DNA from: CAYVNU01 sp964453265 | Lineage (GTDB): Bacteria; Patescibacteriota; Doudnabacteria; UBA920 | DNA: 64,000 nt | Assembly (NCBI GenBank): GCA_964453265.1 | Contig: CAYVNU010000002.1 | Span: 62,001-126,000, forward strand | Direction of reading: 5' to 3' | Shown here: in pieces, positions 1-8,727 of the stretch | How positions within the stretch are numbered: the first letter of the stretch is position 1 | How the letters are laid out: every line of letters starts with the position of its first letter | Notes under the pieces: generated by a model | What the model was told of the DNA's origin: nothing | The model's input: the letters and a program-made list of their open reading frames with translations, nothing else | Database searches by the model: none | Translations under genes and position numbers: made by a program

Positions 1-622
1 AAAAATTGAGTATGATTTTATCATTTAAATCCTGTTGATTTGCAATATAAAACTCAGTTTTTTTAAAATTTTCTAAAAATTCATGGGCAGCCATAGGAAC
101 ACTAGAGGTAATAAAAATTTGTTTGGTATGCTCAGTAAATTTATGTACCACATCATCCTTAAACAAGGTATGTACCCAAGATTTTTTGTAGTTTTGATGA
201 ATAAAATTTTCTATCTCATCTATTAAACTTAGCAAAAAAACTACTGCGTTTTTTTCTGTTTCAGTTTTTAAATTTAAGTAAAGAAATAAATTTTCTTCAG
301 CTATAATTTTTCCGTGTTCTAAAATAACATTTATTAAAAATTCTTTTGTTTGCAAAAATGCTTTATTGCTTGAAGAAGTTTTTCTAAGCTGCTTAATAAT
401 GTCTTTTTCAATTTGCCTAACTCTCTCCCTAGTTAAACCCTGTTCCTGACCAATAGAAGCTAGGGTTTTTGCCTGGTTACCAAGCAAACCGTAGCGATGA
501 ATAAGGATTTTTTTATCTCTTTCCTTCAGCATTGCCAAAATTTCCTCAACCACCCTATTTGGTTCAAAGGTGTTTAAAGATTCTTGCTGCTTTGTTGTAA
601 TTATTGTGTCTAAAATTCCCAT
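1..622 (-). CDS. Sigma-70 region 4 / HARE-type HTH regulator (3' end cut by window)
   Basis: The reverse strand is open from an ATG at 622 to the window edge, giving about 207 residues without the C-terminus. Residues 25-70 contain RDKKILIHRYGLLG and later LTRERVRQIEKD, the -35-recognition helix-turn-helix typical of sigma-70 region 4.2. The rest is a charged helical region (FLINVILEHGKIIAEENL) that resembles the HARE-HTH/RNA polymerase delta-like domain seen beside such HTHs. Regions 2 and 3 of a full sigma factor are absent, so this is probably an accessory transcription regulator rather than a housekeeping sigma. No strong ribosome binding site is visible. The family call is confident; the regulatory role is inferred. 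Confidence 0.75.
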   Translation of the reverse strand, partial: MGILDTIITTKQQESLNTFEPNRVVEEILAMLKERDKKILIHRYGLLGNQAKTLASIGQEQGLTRERVRQIEKDIIKQLRKTSSSNKAFLQTKEFLINVILEHGKIIAEENLFLYLNLKTETEKNAVVFLLSLIDEIENFIHQNYKKSWVHTLFKDDVVHKFTEHTKQIFITSSVPMAAHEFLENFKKTEFYIANQQDLNDKIILNF

Positions 623-692
623 TTCAGTAAAATAAATTATCGGATTTAGTATAGCATAAACTTGTTTACTTGTCAATTACAATGATTAAATT

Positions 693-720
693 AAAAACCC
701 TCTTAAATAAGAGGGTTTTT
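693..720 (-). terminator. Terminator of the secDF operon
   Basis: A perfect 10-bp stem (AAAAACCCTC / GAGGGTTTTT, 8-nt loop) lies 17 bases beyond the secF stop codon. A-runs on both sides make it usable from either strand, so it may also insulate the regulator gene at 1-622. Confidence 0.8.
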
Positions 721-736
721 AAAAAAAAGATTACAC

Positions 737-1624
737 TTATTTCGTTTTCCACTTTTGCCAAACAACTAGTACCGGACTTGCTATAAAAATTGAGGAATAG
801 GTTCCGACAATAACACCAACAAACAAGGCCAAAACGAAATATCTAATTGTCTCACCCCCGAATAATAAAAGCGATAATAACACAAACAGCACTGTTAAGC
901 TCGTGTTTAATGAACGGACTATAGTTTGTGCAATACTATGATTAACAACATAATCTATAGACTGTCCTGGATAAATTTTTAAATTTTCTCGAATTCTGTC
1001 AAACACAACAATTGTGTCATGTACCGAAAAACCAAGCACGGTTAACATGGCAGTAACGAACAAACTGTCTACTTCAACACCCTTATAATGCCCTAATATT
1101 GAGAATAAACCTAAAACAAACAACAAGTCGTGAAGCAAAGCAATAATAGCAGACCAGCCAAATCTCCAAGAAGTTACGGGCTTAGCTACTTTTCTAAAAG
1201 CATAACCAATATAAGCAACAATACCAAACGAAACTAAAAGTAACTGATAAATAGCATTCTTTTTTAATTCTTTGCCAATAATTGGGCCAATAGAATCTAA
1301 TTTTGTCTCACTAAACTCCCCTGCTGACTTAGAAATATTTAAAAGCATCTGGTCATGTCTTTCTTTTTCCAGACTTTCAGTCTTTATAATCAATTGATTG
1401 TTTTCGGCTGATTGAAGCTGAAAATTACCAATACCGCTCTTTGTCACGGCTTCCTGAACTTTATTTAATTCAAAAGCATTTTTAAACTGAATTTCTGTTA
1501 ATGTCCCGCCTTTAAAATCAATACCCAGCTTCAAACCATAAAAAGACAGGGAAAAAATTCCAAAAATTAAAATTAAAGCTGAAATTGTAAACCAAAACTT
1601 GTAATATTTTAAGGTATTAAACAT
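737..1624 (-). CDS. secF: Protein translocase subunit SecF
   Basis: Inner-membrane subunit of the SecDF complex, which uses the proton motive force to pull exported proteins through SecYEG. The 295 residues match a normal SecF: TM1 at about 11-31, the conserved GIDFKGG at 34-40, a small extracytoplasmic domain to about 120, and five further TM segments. The TM4 signature VHDTIVVFDRIREN is at 201-214. It follows secD by 32 bases, so the two form an operon ending at the terminator at 693-720. Confidence 0.97.
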   Translation of the reverse strand: MFNTLKYYKFWFTISALILIFGIFSLSFYGLKLGIDFKGGTLTEIQFKNAFELNKVQEAVTKSGIGNFQLQSAENNQLIIKTESLEKERHDQMLLNISKSAGEFSETKLDSIGPIIGKELKKNAIYQLLLVSFGIVAYIGYAFRKVAKPVTSWRFGWSAIIALLHDLLFVLGLFSILGHYKGVEVDSLFVTAMLTVLGFSVHDTIVVFDRIRENLKIYPGQSIDYVVNHSIAQTIVRSLNTSLTVLFVLLSLLLFGGETIRYFVLALFVGVIVGTYSSIFIASPVLVVWQKWKTK

Positions 1625-1656
1625 AAAGTTTAGAATTTTATAAGGTTGAAGTTAAT

Positions 1657-3138
1657 TTAATTATTATTGCTTTTCTTTTTAGAGACTCCAAATAACCACG
1701 GGTGGCTTAAAATGTTGTTACCGACAAAAAGTTTTAAAAATGTTCTGGTAACAGAAATAGCAGTAAACATTGAAATTAAAATACCAATCCCTAGTGTGAC
1801 TGCAAACCCCTTGATTGACGGAGTGCCAAAAATATAAAGTATGGCGGTTGTAATTAAGCTAGACATATTTGAATCTCTTATAGACAGCCAGGCTCTAGCA
1901 AAACCATCATCCACTGCTTTATGAATTTCTTTTCCAACCCTAATTTCTTCTTTAACTCTTTCAAAGATTAAAATATTCGCGTCAACAGCCATACCAATAG
2001 ATAAAATAAAACCGGCAATACCAGCCAAAGTTAAAGTCACCGGCGACAAGCCATTTAATAGCATTAAAATAATGTAACTTATTAAAGCAGCTGCGCCAAA
2101 CCATGCATTTACAGTTAATCCTAAGAAAAAGAAAGCTCCCACCAAAACCAAAGCTGTAAATGATAAACCTATTTTGAAAACGGCAAAAGAAACCAAAGCG
2201 TATATTATTAAAGCCAAAACTGCCAATAAACCAGGGAAACGGTAATACATAATCATAAATAATGCTATAAGCAATACACCAATTAAACCCGCTACCACAG
2301 ACTTATGAACAGATTCCTTACCCAAAGTCGCGCCAACATTTTGTTGGGAAATTAATTTAATTGGCACTGGTAGTGCACCGCTATTAAGTCTGGTAGCTAA
2401 ATCTTTAGCCTGCTGGGTAGTAAAGTTACCTGTTATTATTGCTACTCCGTCGGTAATAGCATTTTGAACAGTGGGTGTGCTAATTGGCTGGCCGTCTAAA
2501 ATAATTGCTACAGGCTTGCCGACATTAGCAGAAGTTATTTCCCCGAATAATTTTTTTCCTTCATTGTTAAATTCCAAACGAACTACAACTTGATTATCCA
2601 AACTCCTGCCTTGCTGAAAATCCACCGAAGCTCTGGAAAGCTGTTTACCGGAAAGACCGGTAGACTGCCATTGACCTAATGGATCTAAAGTAATCTGTCC
2701 GTTTGTGTCGGGTTTAACCTCCGTCGGTTTTGGATTTACGACCATAAATTCCAGATACGGGGTTTGGCCGATTTGCTTAATGGCTTCGTTTACATCTTTG
2801 ATACCAGGAAGCTCAACAATAATTCTATCTGTGCCTGCAACCTGAACTAACGGCTCAGAAACACCAAAGCTGTTTACTCTTCTTTCTATAGTGTCCCTGA
2901 TTGAATTTAAAGCATCAGCTCTGTCTTCCGGCTTTATGTCTTTAAAATCTGCTTGGTAAACCAAGTGGCTACCGCCCTGCAAATCTAAACCTAAATGCAC
3001 CTTAAATTCTTGTTTATAAGGAATTTTAATTTTATTTAAATCTATTTTACTGCCCTTTGGATGATCTATATACAGAGCAGCTGCGGCCATTAAAACTATA
3101 AAAAATAACGAGCTAAAGAGTTTAAATTTTGGATGCAT
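1657..3138 (-). CDS. secD: Protein translocase subunit SecD
   Basis: Partner of SecF in the SecDF motor. The 493 residues carry an N-terminal TM segment (8-24), the P1 entry motif LDLQGGSHLVY at 51-61, an extracytoplasmic P1-like region to about 275, and the C-terminal membrane domain with GIAGFILSIGMAVDANIL at 373-390. Residues about 325-363, between the usual third and fourth TM segments, form an extra hydrophobic stretch (SFTALVLVGAFFFLG then AALISYIILMLLNG) that standard SecD lacks and that could add a membrane hairpin. It is transcribed from the promoter at 3181-3208, ahead of secF. Confidence 0.97.
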   Translation of the reverse strand: MHPKFKLFSSLFFIVLMAAAALYIDHPKGSKIDLNKIKIPYKQEFKVHLGLDLQGGSHLVYQADFKDIKPEDRADALNSIRDTIERRVNSFGVSEPLVQVAGTDRIIVELPGIKDVNEAIKQIGQTPYLEFMVVNPKPTEVKPDTNGQITLDPLGQWQSTGLSGKQLSRASVDFQQGRSLDNQVVVRLEFNNEGKKLFGEITSANVGKPVAIILDGQPISTPTVQNAITDGVAIITGNFTTQQAKDLATRLNSGALPVPIKLISQQNVGATLGKESVHKSVVAGLIGVLLIALFMIMYYRFPGLLAVLALIIYALVSFAVFKIGLSFTALVLVGAFFFLGLTVNAWFGAAALISYIILMLLNGLSPVTLTLAGIAGFILSIGMAVDANILIFERVKEEIRVGKEIHKAVDDGFARAWLSIRDSNMSSLITTAILYIFGTPSIKGFAVTLGIGILISMFTAISVTRTFLKLFVGNNILSHPWLFGVSKKKSNNN

Positions 3139-3180
3139 ATTTGATTATATCTTTTAATTCAAATAAATCTGGCTTTCGCT

Positions 3181-3208
3181 ATTATAGCAAAATCGCGATT
3201 TTTGGCAA
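3181..3208 (-). promoter_or_regulatory. Promoter of secDF with palindrome in the spacer
   Basis: On the minus strand TTGCCA (3208-3203), a 16-bp spacer and TATAAT (3186-3181) precede secD by about 40 bases. The spacer holds the perfect 14-bp palindrome AAAATCGCGATTTT (3189-3202). It could be an operator, or a weak terminator stem for the upstream gene. Confidence 0.65.
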
Positions 3209-3216
3209 TGCCGAGG

Positions 3217-3897
3217 TTAATTTATATAAATATACCCCATCATTGCCTTAACTTTTTTAGGCTTATCACGTCTAAACGAAAAATATTTATCTTTGCTGCA
3301 ATATGTACAAATATTTGAAGATTTAATATTTCTTTTTGAGACTCCGGCTAAAATAATTCGATTTTTTATAATTTTAGGCAAATCAACATAATATTTAAAG
3401 TTTTGTTTTACGAGTGCTTGTTTGTAACTACAAAATTTACTTAAAACATCCTTCTTTACTTCAAAATGACATTTTTGAATGCCGGGGCCAACATAAACTT
3501 TTAAGGTTTTAAAAGGTTTTAAGTATTTTAAACAATTTGGCAAAAGTCTATTAATACTCCCCCTCCAACCACAATGCGCAATACCAATAATTTTTGATGA
3601 TGTGTTATAAAAATAAATTGGAAAACAGTCAGCAAAACTTAAAGTTAAAACAATATTTTTTTTAGAAGTCAATAAAGCATCATAGTCTTTATAAACAACA
3701 TCTTTATTTATACTTGAAATAAATTTAGCTCTGGAAGTATGCTTTTGAATTGAGGAAATTATTGGAATTTTTGCAGAAATTTGTTTAGCTATAAATTTTT
3801 TGCGGTTAATTAAAGCACTTAAATCTGTTTTTTCAATTTTCATTTGACCATCCGTGCTGTCTGAAAAACCAAATTTAACTTTTTTATTAAAGCGCAT
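3217..3897 (-). CDS. pgeF: YfiH/PgeF-family multicopper-oxidase-like protein
   Basis: Member of the Cu-oxidase_4 / DUF152 family, described as purine nucleoside phosphorylase and as peptidoglycan editing factor. The 226 residues are of normal length. The metal/active-site set is intact: H53 in QKHTSRA, C91 in SFADCFP, and H108 in AHCGWRG, followed by VGPGIQKCHFEV at 136-147 and TYCSKDKYFSFRRD near the C-terminus. The start overlaps the end of the aminopeptidase gene by 11 bases, so it is co-transcribed. Whether it acts on nucleosides or on cell-wall precursors here cannot be told from sequence. Confidence 0.93.
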   Translation of the reverse strand: MRFNKKVKFGFSDSTDGQMKIEKTDLSALINRKKFIAKQISAKIPIISSIQKHTSRAKFISSINKDVVYKDYDALLTSKKNIVLTLSFADCFPIYFYNTSSKIIGIAHCGWRGSINRLLPNCLKYLKPFKTLKVYVGPGIQKCHFEVKKDVLSKFCSYKQALVKQNFKYYVDLPKIIKNRIILAGVSKRNIKSSNICTYCSKDKYFSFRRDKPKKVKAMMGYIYIN

Positions 3898-6427
3898 TTA
3901 AAAACTCCTGTAATATTTTTCCGTCTCGTCTTAGCCAATCGGCATTGGAACGAATTTTTTCTAAAGTTTGCTTTAAAGATCTGGCAGCACCAGGAGCTTT
4001 ATGAATTTTAAAAAACTTTTCAATTTTTTTAGCGTCTTTCTCTGAATAAAAATTATCCATAGCGCCAATTAATCTCGAAATCATACTTAGGCCTGAAGAA
4101 TATTTTTCCGTTAATTTTTTCCAATTTTCAAAAATGAAATCAAGCGCTAAACTTGCACCATCGGGATTTTTTAAAACTCCGACTAAAATAAACGGTGCAT
4201 CCTGGTCGCGAACTTTAGAGCTCATGGCAAATTTCAAAGTTTTTAAAAGCAGTTTTTTGTTACTAAATTGGGTCAAGGCTCTACCAATCCTATCTTTTTC
4301 GGACTGCAAGGATTCTTTTTCGTACATATTTATAAATTGTGCGTGTTCTTTCTGGGCACCGTCTTTAGCAACCGCATAATACAAAACTGCTTTTAAATTA
4401 ACATCTACTGTTTTGCCGGCAAATAAACTTTTTGCTTTTTGGATTGTTTTTTTATGCCCCCATTTTACAGCCTGCTGCAAAACCAAGGTTCTTAAAAAAA
4501 CCGCCGAACTTTCTTCTTTACTTTTTGCCTTAAAACTTGTCTGTTCTAAAATTTTTGAAAAAACTACTAAGGCAAAGTTCTTGTATTTTTCCGAATTCTC
4601 TATTTGCCTGGCAATGCCCCCAATTAAAGAAAGACCGAATGCCATAATTAGCCAAACGTTATAATCATTTTCAGTTTGATAATTTTTTACAAAGTCCAGT
4701 GCTTCTTTTGCATCCATATGTCCTGACTCGGCCAAAGAAAACACATCACGTAAAACACCTAACCTGTCAGAAGCGCCAAGCTGTTTTGTTTTAACCGCTT
4801 TGCCTGTTTCCCTTAACATTTGAGTCGGATACTTGGTTCTAAATAAACCTGTTTCCCCGGAATTAAATTTTAACCATGTTTTATTTTTCTTTGGCAAAAC
4901 CATTTCAGCTTGCGTAAACAAAAACTTCTCATGTGATTTTTTACCAAAACTTATATTTAAAGGTATTTGCCACACATTTTTATCTTGATTACTTTTGCCA
5001 AAAAGCGCGCTGGAATAAAATCTACTTTGGCTAATTAATAAATTTTTGGGTTTTTCTGTAATTTTAATAAGCGGATAGCCGGGCTTTAGCGTCCAATTTT
5101 TCATGATTTCTAAAACCGGTTTTTTTGAGACTTTTTCAAAAGCCTGCCATAAATGCACAGTGGAAGTATTTTTATAGGAGTGAGTTTTTAAATAATATCT
5201 AAGCCCGTCTCTAAAATTTTTCGCACCTAAATACTCAGCGAGCATACGGATTACCACCGAACCTTTGGCATAACTGACAGCGTCAAAAATTTCGCTAATT
5301 TCTTCCGGATGATTTACATTAACTTCAATCGGATGGGTATTTGAAAGAGCGTCCAGCTCCATAGCGGAATTAAATCTTTCCGCAACATATTGCTGCCAAA
5401 TTTTCCAGTTTGGGAAAAGAGCGTCAACGCATAAGTACTCCATGTAAGAGGCAAAACCTTCATTAAGCCACAAATGCGTCCACCATTCCATGGTTACTAA
5501 ATTACCAAACCATTGATGCGCGATTTCATGGGCAATAACAATGGCAACCCACTGTTTATTTGTTAACGAAGATTTTTCTTCATCTATTAAAAGCGCGGAT
5601 TCCCTATAAGTAATTGCGCCCCAGTTTTCCATAGCAGCACTGCTAAAATCCGGAATCGCTATCATGTCGAGCACAGGCAATGGATAATTTATGGCGAAAT
5701 ATTTTTCATAAAATTCTAATGCCTTTACTGCGGTCATAAGGGCAAATTTTGCCTGATGTTTTTTGCCGCGCGTGGTAAAAACCCGTACCTTCACCCCCCT
5801 TTTAGTTTTTGCTTCAATAAACTCAAAATCACCTACAATAAAAGCCAACAAATAAGTAGACATTTTAGGCGTAGGCTCAAACTTGACCAGCTTATAGCCT
5901 GGCGAATGTTCAATAATTTGCGACTCAACAGTATTTGAAATAGCTGTTAAACCTTCAGGCACAGCAATACTTACGTCAAAAACCGCTTTTTGAGCCGGTT
6001 CATCGAAGCAAGGAAAGGCTCTGCGGGCATCTGTTGCTTCAAATTGGGTTGTAGCAAGGTGTTTTTCCTTGCCCTCGTGCACATAACGGCTCCTATAAAA
6101 ACCCCTCATTTTATCGTTTAAAACGCCTTGAAAATTTAAGCTTAAAGCACCTTTGCCTTTTGGCAATTTACCCTTGAATTTGATTGTAACTGTTTCAGTC
6201 TTTTCATTGTAAACCAAGTCTTTTGCTTTATAAACGGCATTTTTTATTTTATAAAAAGGCTCAGTAATTTTTAATTCTTTTGAGTGTAAAGTCAACTCCG
6301 CTGTCGGTTTATTTAAAACCAGTTCAATTGATTCTTGCCCTAAAAAAGTAAAGCCGTTTAAATTCGGCTTTAAAAATATTGTATAGTTTTCCGGCTTTAC
6401 ATGCGCCGACAATCTTGTATGCTTCAT
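3887..6427 (-). CDS. M1-family zinc aminopeptidase
   Basis: Removes N-terminal residues from peptides, probably in the cytoplasm for peptide recycling, since no signal peptide is present. The 846-residue protein has the M1 order: N-terminal beta domain, exopeptidase motif AAMENWGA at 264-271, zinc site HEIAHQWFGN (H300, E301, H304) with third ligand E323 in LNEG, then a beta domain and an alpha-solenoid C-terminal half of the ERAP1_C type. All catalytic residues are present. It overlaps the next upstream gene by 4 bases, in a tight operon. It resembles PepN/tricorn-interacting aminopeptidases; the exact specificity is unknown. Confidence 0.96.
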   Translation of the reverse strand: MKHTRLSAHVKPENYTIFLKPNLNGFTFLGQESIELVLNKPTAELTLHSKELKITEPFYKIKNAVYKAKDLVYNEKTETVTIKFKGKLPKGKGALSLNFQGVLNDKMRGFYRSRYVHEGKEKHLATTQFEATDARRAFPCFDEPAQKAVFDVSIAVPEGLTAISNTVESQIIEHSPGYKLVKFEPTPKMSTYLLAFIVGDFEFIEAKTKRGVKVRVFTTRGKKHQAKFALMTAVKALEFYEKYFAINYPLPVLDMIAIPDFSSAAMENWGAITYRESALLIDEEKSSLTNKQWVAIVIAHEIAHQWFGNLVTMEWWTHLWLNEGFASYMEYLCVDALFPNWKIWQQYVAERFNSAMELDALSNTHPIEVNVNHPEEISEIFDAVSYAKGSVVIRMLAEYLGAKNFRDGLRYYLKTHSYKNTSTVHLWQAFEKVSKKPVLEIMKNWTLKPGYPLIKITEKPKNLLISQSRFYSSALFGKSNQDKNVWQIPLNISFGKKSHEKFLFTQAEMVLPKKNKTWLKFNSGETGLFRTKYPTQMLRETGKAVKTKQLGASDRLGVLRDVFSLAESGHMDAKEALDFVKNYQTENDYNVWLIMAFGLSLIGGIARQIENSEKYKNFALVVFSKILEQTSFKAKSKEESSAVFLRTLVLQQAVKWGHKKTIQKAKSLFAGKTVDVNLKAVLYYAVAKDGAQKEHAQFINMYEKESLQSEKDRIGRALTQFSNKKLLLKTLKFAMSSKVRDQDAPFILVGVLKNPDGASLALDFIFENWKKLTEKYSSGLSMISRLIGAMDNFYSEKDAKKIEKFFKIHKAPGAARSLKQTLEKIRSNADWLRRDGKILQEFLNAL

Positions 6428-6972
6428 TGATTTTTTAATAAATAATTTTTTAATTTAGTAGCCGCAATTACTCGGGGATTAAAACTATATAATCTATTTT
6501 CCTTTAATTCAGCCGAAGTTTTAAGGCTGCCCTTTGGCTGCAAAATCGGATCAAAACCAAAGCCGCCTCTACCTTTTGGCTTTACTATTTTGCCGGACAT
6601 AGCTCCGGTAAAATATTTAATCTGGTTGTTTTCTTTCGCGTACGCAATAGTTATTTTATATTTAGCTCCGGGTTTTTTTGCTTGAGCAGTTAAATTAACA
6701 ATATCCAAATTACTCATGGCCTGCAAAAACCACTTTATGAGTGTGCCGGGAAATTTATAATTAAACGCTTCTAAATTTAGGTTGCCGTCTTCAATAATAA
6801 ACTCGCCTTTATGATGCTTAAAAGCTTCCTTTAGCTTATGCTCAATAACTTTTCTCGGATCCAGCTCCTGAATTTCCACCAAGTCGATTTCTAGCTGCTC
6901 AACCGGAATCGGAGAAAGAAGCTTTTGCATTTCTTTAAATTTATTTTTATTGCCGGTTATAAACTTTAACAT
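6424..6972 (-). CDS. HAM1/RdgB-like non-canonical purine NTP pyrophosphatase
   Basis: Hydrolyses ITP/dITP/XTP to monophosphates, cleaning the nucleotide pool. From the ATG at 6972 the protein has 182 residues and begins MLKFITGNKNKFKE, the family's phosphate-binding start. GRGGFGFDPI is at 134-143 and NPRVIAATKL near the end. This start is chosen because it gives the exact family N-terminus and clears the upstream gene by 4 bases; an earlier in-frame ATG at 7005 would overlap it by 29. The acidic metal-binding region reads IIEDGNLNLEAFN instead of the common EDTS form, so substrate preference may differ. Confidence 0.88.
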   Translation of the reverse strand: MLKFITGNKNKFKEMQKLLSPIPVEQLEIDLVEIQELDPRKVIEHKLKEAFKHHKGEFIIEDGNLNLEAFNYKFPGTLIKWFLQAMSNLDIVNLTAQAKKPGAKYKITIAYAKENNQIKYFTGAMSGKIVKPKGRGGFGFDPILQPKGSLKTSAELKENRLYSFNPRVIAATKLKNYLLKNQ

Positions 6973-6976
6973 GGGC

Positions 6977-7567
6977 TTAATTGTTTTGGTATTTAATTTC
7001 GTCAAAAGTATATTTGCTCATGGTGCTAACTTTTAGGCCGTAATACTTTTCAATTAAATTGCCGGCATTTTCATAAATCGCATCCGCCCAGTTTAAACCC
7101 AAAAGCTCAGCAGTATTTTTTAATGCATGTTCAGACGGACCTTCTATTTCCAAATAGGTAGGAACTTGCGGCCAAGTATCTATATCTACAATTACATTGT
7201 CTTTTTTAAACGAATGTCGCTTTTTTTCCTGGGTTCTGAAATCTGTTAAATTTATTGCTTTTAAAAAATCCCTGGCAGCTTCTAAGCTGGAAACATAAAA
7301 TTCAATTTCCGCAGCTTCAACAGTTTTTACGTCTTGCCTATGATTTTTATAAGTTAAAAGTATGCCGGCTTTTGTTTTCCTCAGCCTAACATAGGTTGTT
7401 TGAATTTTCCGGTTTTTTACCCACTCAAGCGCTTTGTCGTAAAAAACTATTTCCGTAAAAAAGTCTTCACTCAAATCTTCAAAACCATTTTTCAAAAGAC
7501 GGGTTTTTATTTCATCAACATTAATTTCTTTAAATCTAATTTCAATTTCTTTATTTTGGTTGTTCAT
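6977..7567 (-). CDS. CYTH-domain protein (CyaB/thiamine-triphosphatase-like), copy 1
   Basis: CYTH proteins form a beta tunnel that binds triphosphates and two metal ions; members include class IV adenylate cyclase and thiamine or inorganic triphosphatases. The 196 residues begin with the acidic EIEIRFKEI strand, followed by TYVRLRKTKAGILLTYK, AAEIEFYV, DIDTWPQVPTYLEIEG and ENAGNLIEKYYG, so the alternating charged tunnel residues are preserved. It sits between a second CYTH gene (17-base overlap) and HAM1. The neighbouring HAM1 suggests nucleotide or triphosphate housekeeping; the substrate cannot be assigned. Confidence 0.88.
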   Translation of the reverse strand: MNNQNKEIEIRFKEINVDEIKTRLLKNGFEDLSEDFFTEIVFYDKALEWVKNRKIQTTYVRLRKTKAGILLTYKNHRQDVKTVEAAEIEFYVSSLEAARDFLKAINLTDFRTQEKKRHSFKKDNVIVDIDTWPQVPTYLEIEGPSEHALKNTAELLGLNWADAIYENAGNLIEKYYGLKVSTMSKYTFDEIKYQNN

Positions 7568-8372
7568 TGGTTGGTTTTTTAAATCTTACTTCAGCAAGTT
7601 TCTTTGGGTCTATTTTAAACTTTTCTTTATACATATCCGCGTCAGTGCCATTAAAAAGCTCTGAATCTTTAAAACCTAAAAGCTTAATTACTTTATTTCT
7701 AACGCTATTATCCGCACACTCAACTTCCAGCCAGTTTGGAACATTTATAAAAGGACTAGTGTCATATTTAACCTTTACATGCTGATCTTGAAAATCAAAT
7801 TCGTAATTTGTCCGTTTTTTTTCCCGCACAGTTTCAAGATTATAGCCAAAAGTTTTTAGAATATTTACCAACTTATCTTTTTGAGTTATCCTAGCCTCTA
7901 TTTCATCTCTTTCTTTATGGGATTTTTTCTTTGTAATTTCACCTTTAACTGAAAAAATTACAGCATCTCCATCTATTCTTAATCTAACTGTTTTTGTTGA
8001 ATCGTAATATTTTGATGAAATATACAAAAAATCTTCTGAGCTATAATAGCCCATTTGATTTTCAATTTTTACACCTAAAAAATCAAGTGCTGATTTTAGC
8101 TTATCAGATTCTTCTTTATTCTCAGCAATCCTTTCAAAATCTACCTGGGAAAAACTTTCCCCTCCGGTATGCATTTGTCCATCATGAGCAAATTTTGCGT
8201 CAGACAAAAGCCTGTCTTTTTCTCCTATTACTTGAGCTTTAAAAAGCTTAACTAAGTCTTGCTCTAACCTTTCCCTATCAATTCCGCCATTAGGAATAAC
8301 CTTAACTTCTCGTGCAGAAGTCGGTTTATGAAAAAATTCCACCATCCTGCTGCCTACTTCCCTTATGCCCAT
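7551..8372 (-). CDS. CYTH-like protein with N-terminal extension, copy 2
   Basis: 273 residues. About 85 N-terminal residues (basic, then acidic, no recognised domain) precede a CYTH-like core with KTVRLRIDGDAVIFSVKGE, RDEIEARI, RTNYEFDF, VKYDTSPF and NWLEVECAD. The core is more divergent than in the next gene, and the classic first ExExK strand is weak. The two overlapping CYTH genes look like an old tandem duplication or a heteromeric pair. A role in binding a phosphorylated ligand is inferred from the fold only. Confidence 0.7.
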   Translation of the reverse strand: MGIREVGSRMVEFFHKPTSAREVKVIPNGGIDRERLEQDLVKLFKAQVIGEKDRLLSDAKFAHDGQMHTGGESFSQVDFERIAENKEESDKLKSALDFLGVKIENQMGYYSSEDFLYISSKYYDSTKTVRLRIDGDAVIFSVKGEITKKKSHKERDEIEARITQKDKLVNILKTFGYNLETVREKKRTNYEFDFQDQHVKVKYDTSPFINVPNWLEVECADNSVRNKVIKLLGFKDSELFNGTDADMYKEKFKIDPKKLAEVRFKKPTNEQPK

Positions 8373-8380
8373 AATTAAAA

Positions 8381-8650
8381 TTATTTTTGTTCTTCTGGTT
8401 TTGCTGCCTTTGCCTTTTCTAATTCATCTATAGCTTCATTGATTTTTTTGCTGTAATCCTGCACTTCCTGGCGTTTAGTGGTTAAATATTCAGCAATGGT
8501 TTTCGGGTCTGCCTTAGTCATTAAAGCTAAAATCGCAATAAATGCTGAATTCGTAACTAAATTTCTGTCCATTGCTTGCATGTGACTGGCTATTTCGTAT
8601 AAAGCCATTTCGGTTTTAGTCGGTTGTTTTTGCTTAAAATCATTTGCCAT
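8381..8650 (-). CDS. Small alpha-helical protein of unknown function
   Basis: 89 residues, hydrophilic and helical, ending in a Lys/Glu/Ala-rich tail (EAIDELEKAKAAKPEEQK). The middle (NSAFIAILALMTKADPKTIAEYL) is moderately hydrophobic but too short for a clear membrane segment. It lies 8 bases upstream of the CYTH gene in the same direction, which supports it as a real gene. I do not recognise the family. Confidence 0.7.
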   Translation of the reverse strand: MANDFKQKQPTKTEMALYEIASHMQAMDRNLVTNSAFIAILALMTKADPKTIAEYLTTKRQEVQDYSKKINEAIDELEKAKAAKPEEQK

Positions 8651-8727
8651 AAAGTTATGGTGCCTTTCGTATTAATTTAATACCTTCCACTCCGTAAATA
8701 AAAAATTATTTAATAAATTTTGATTAA

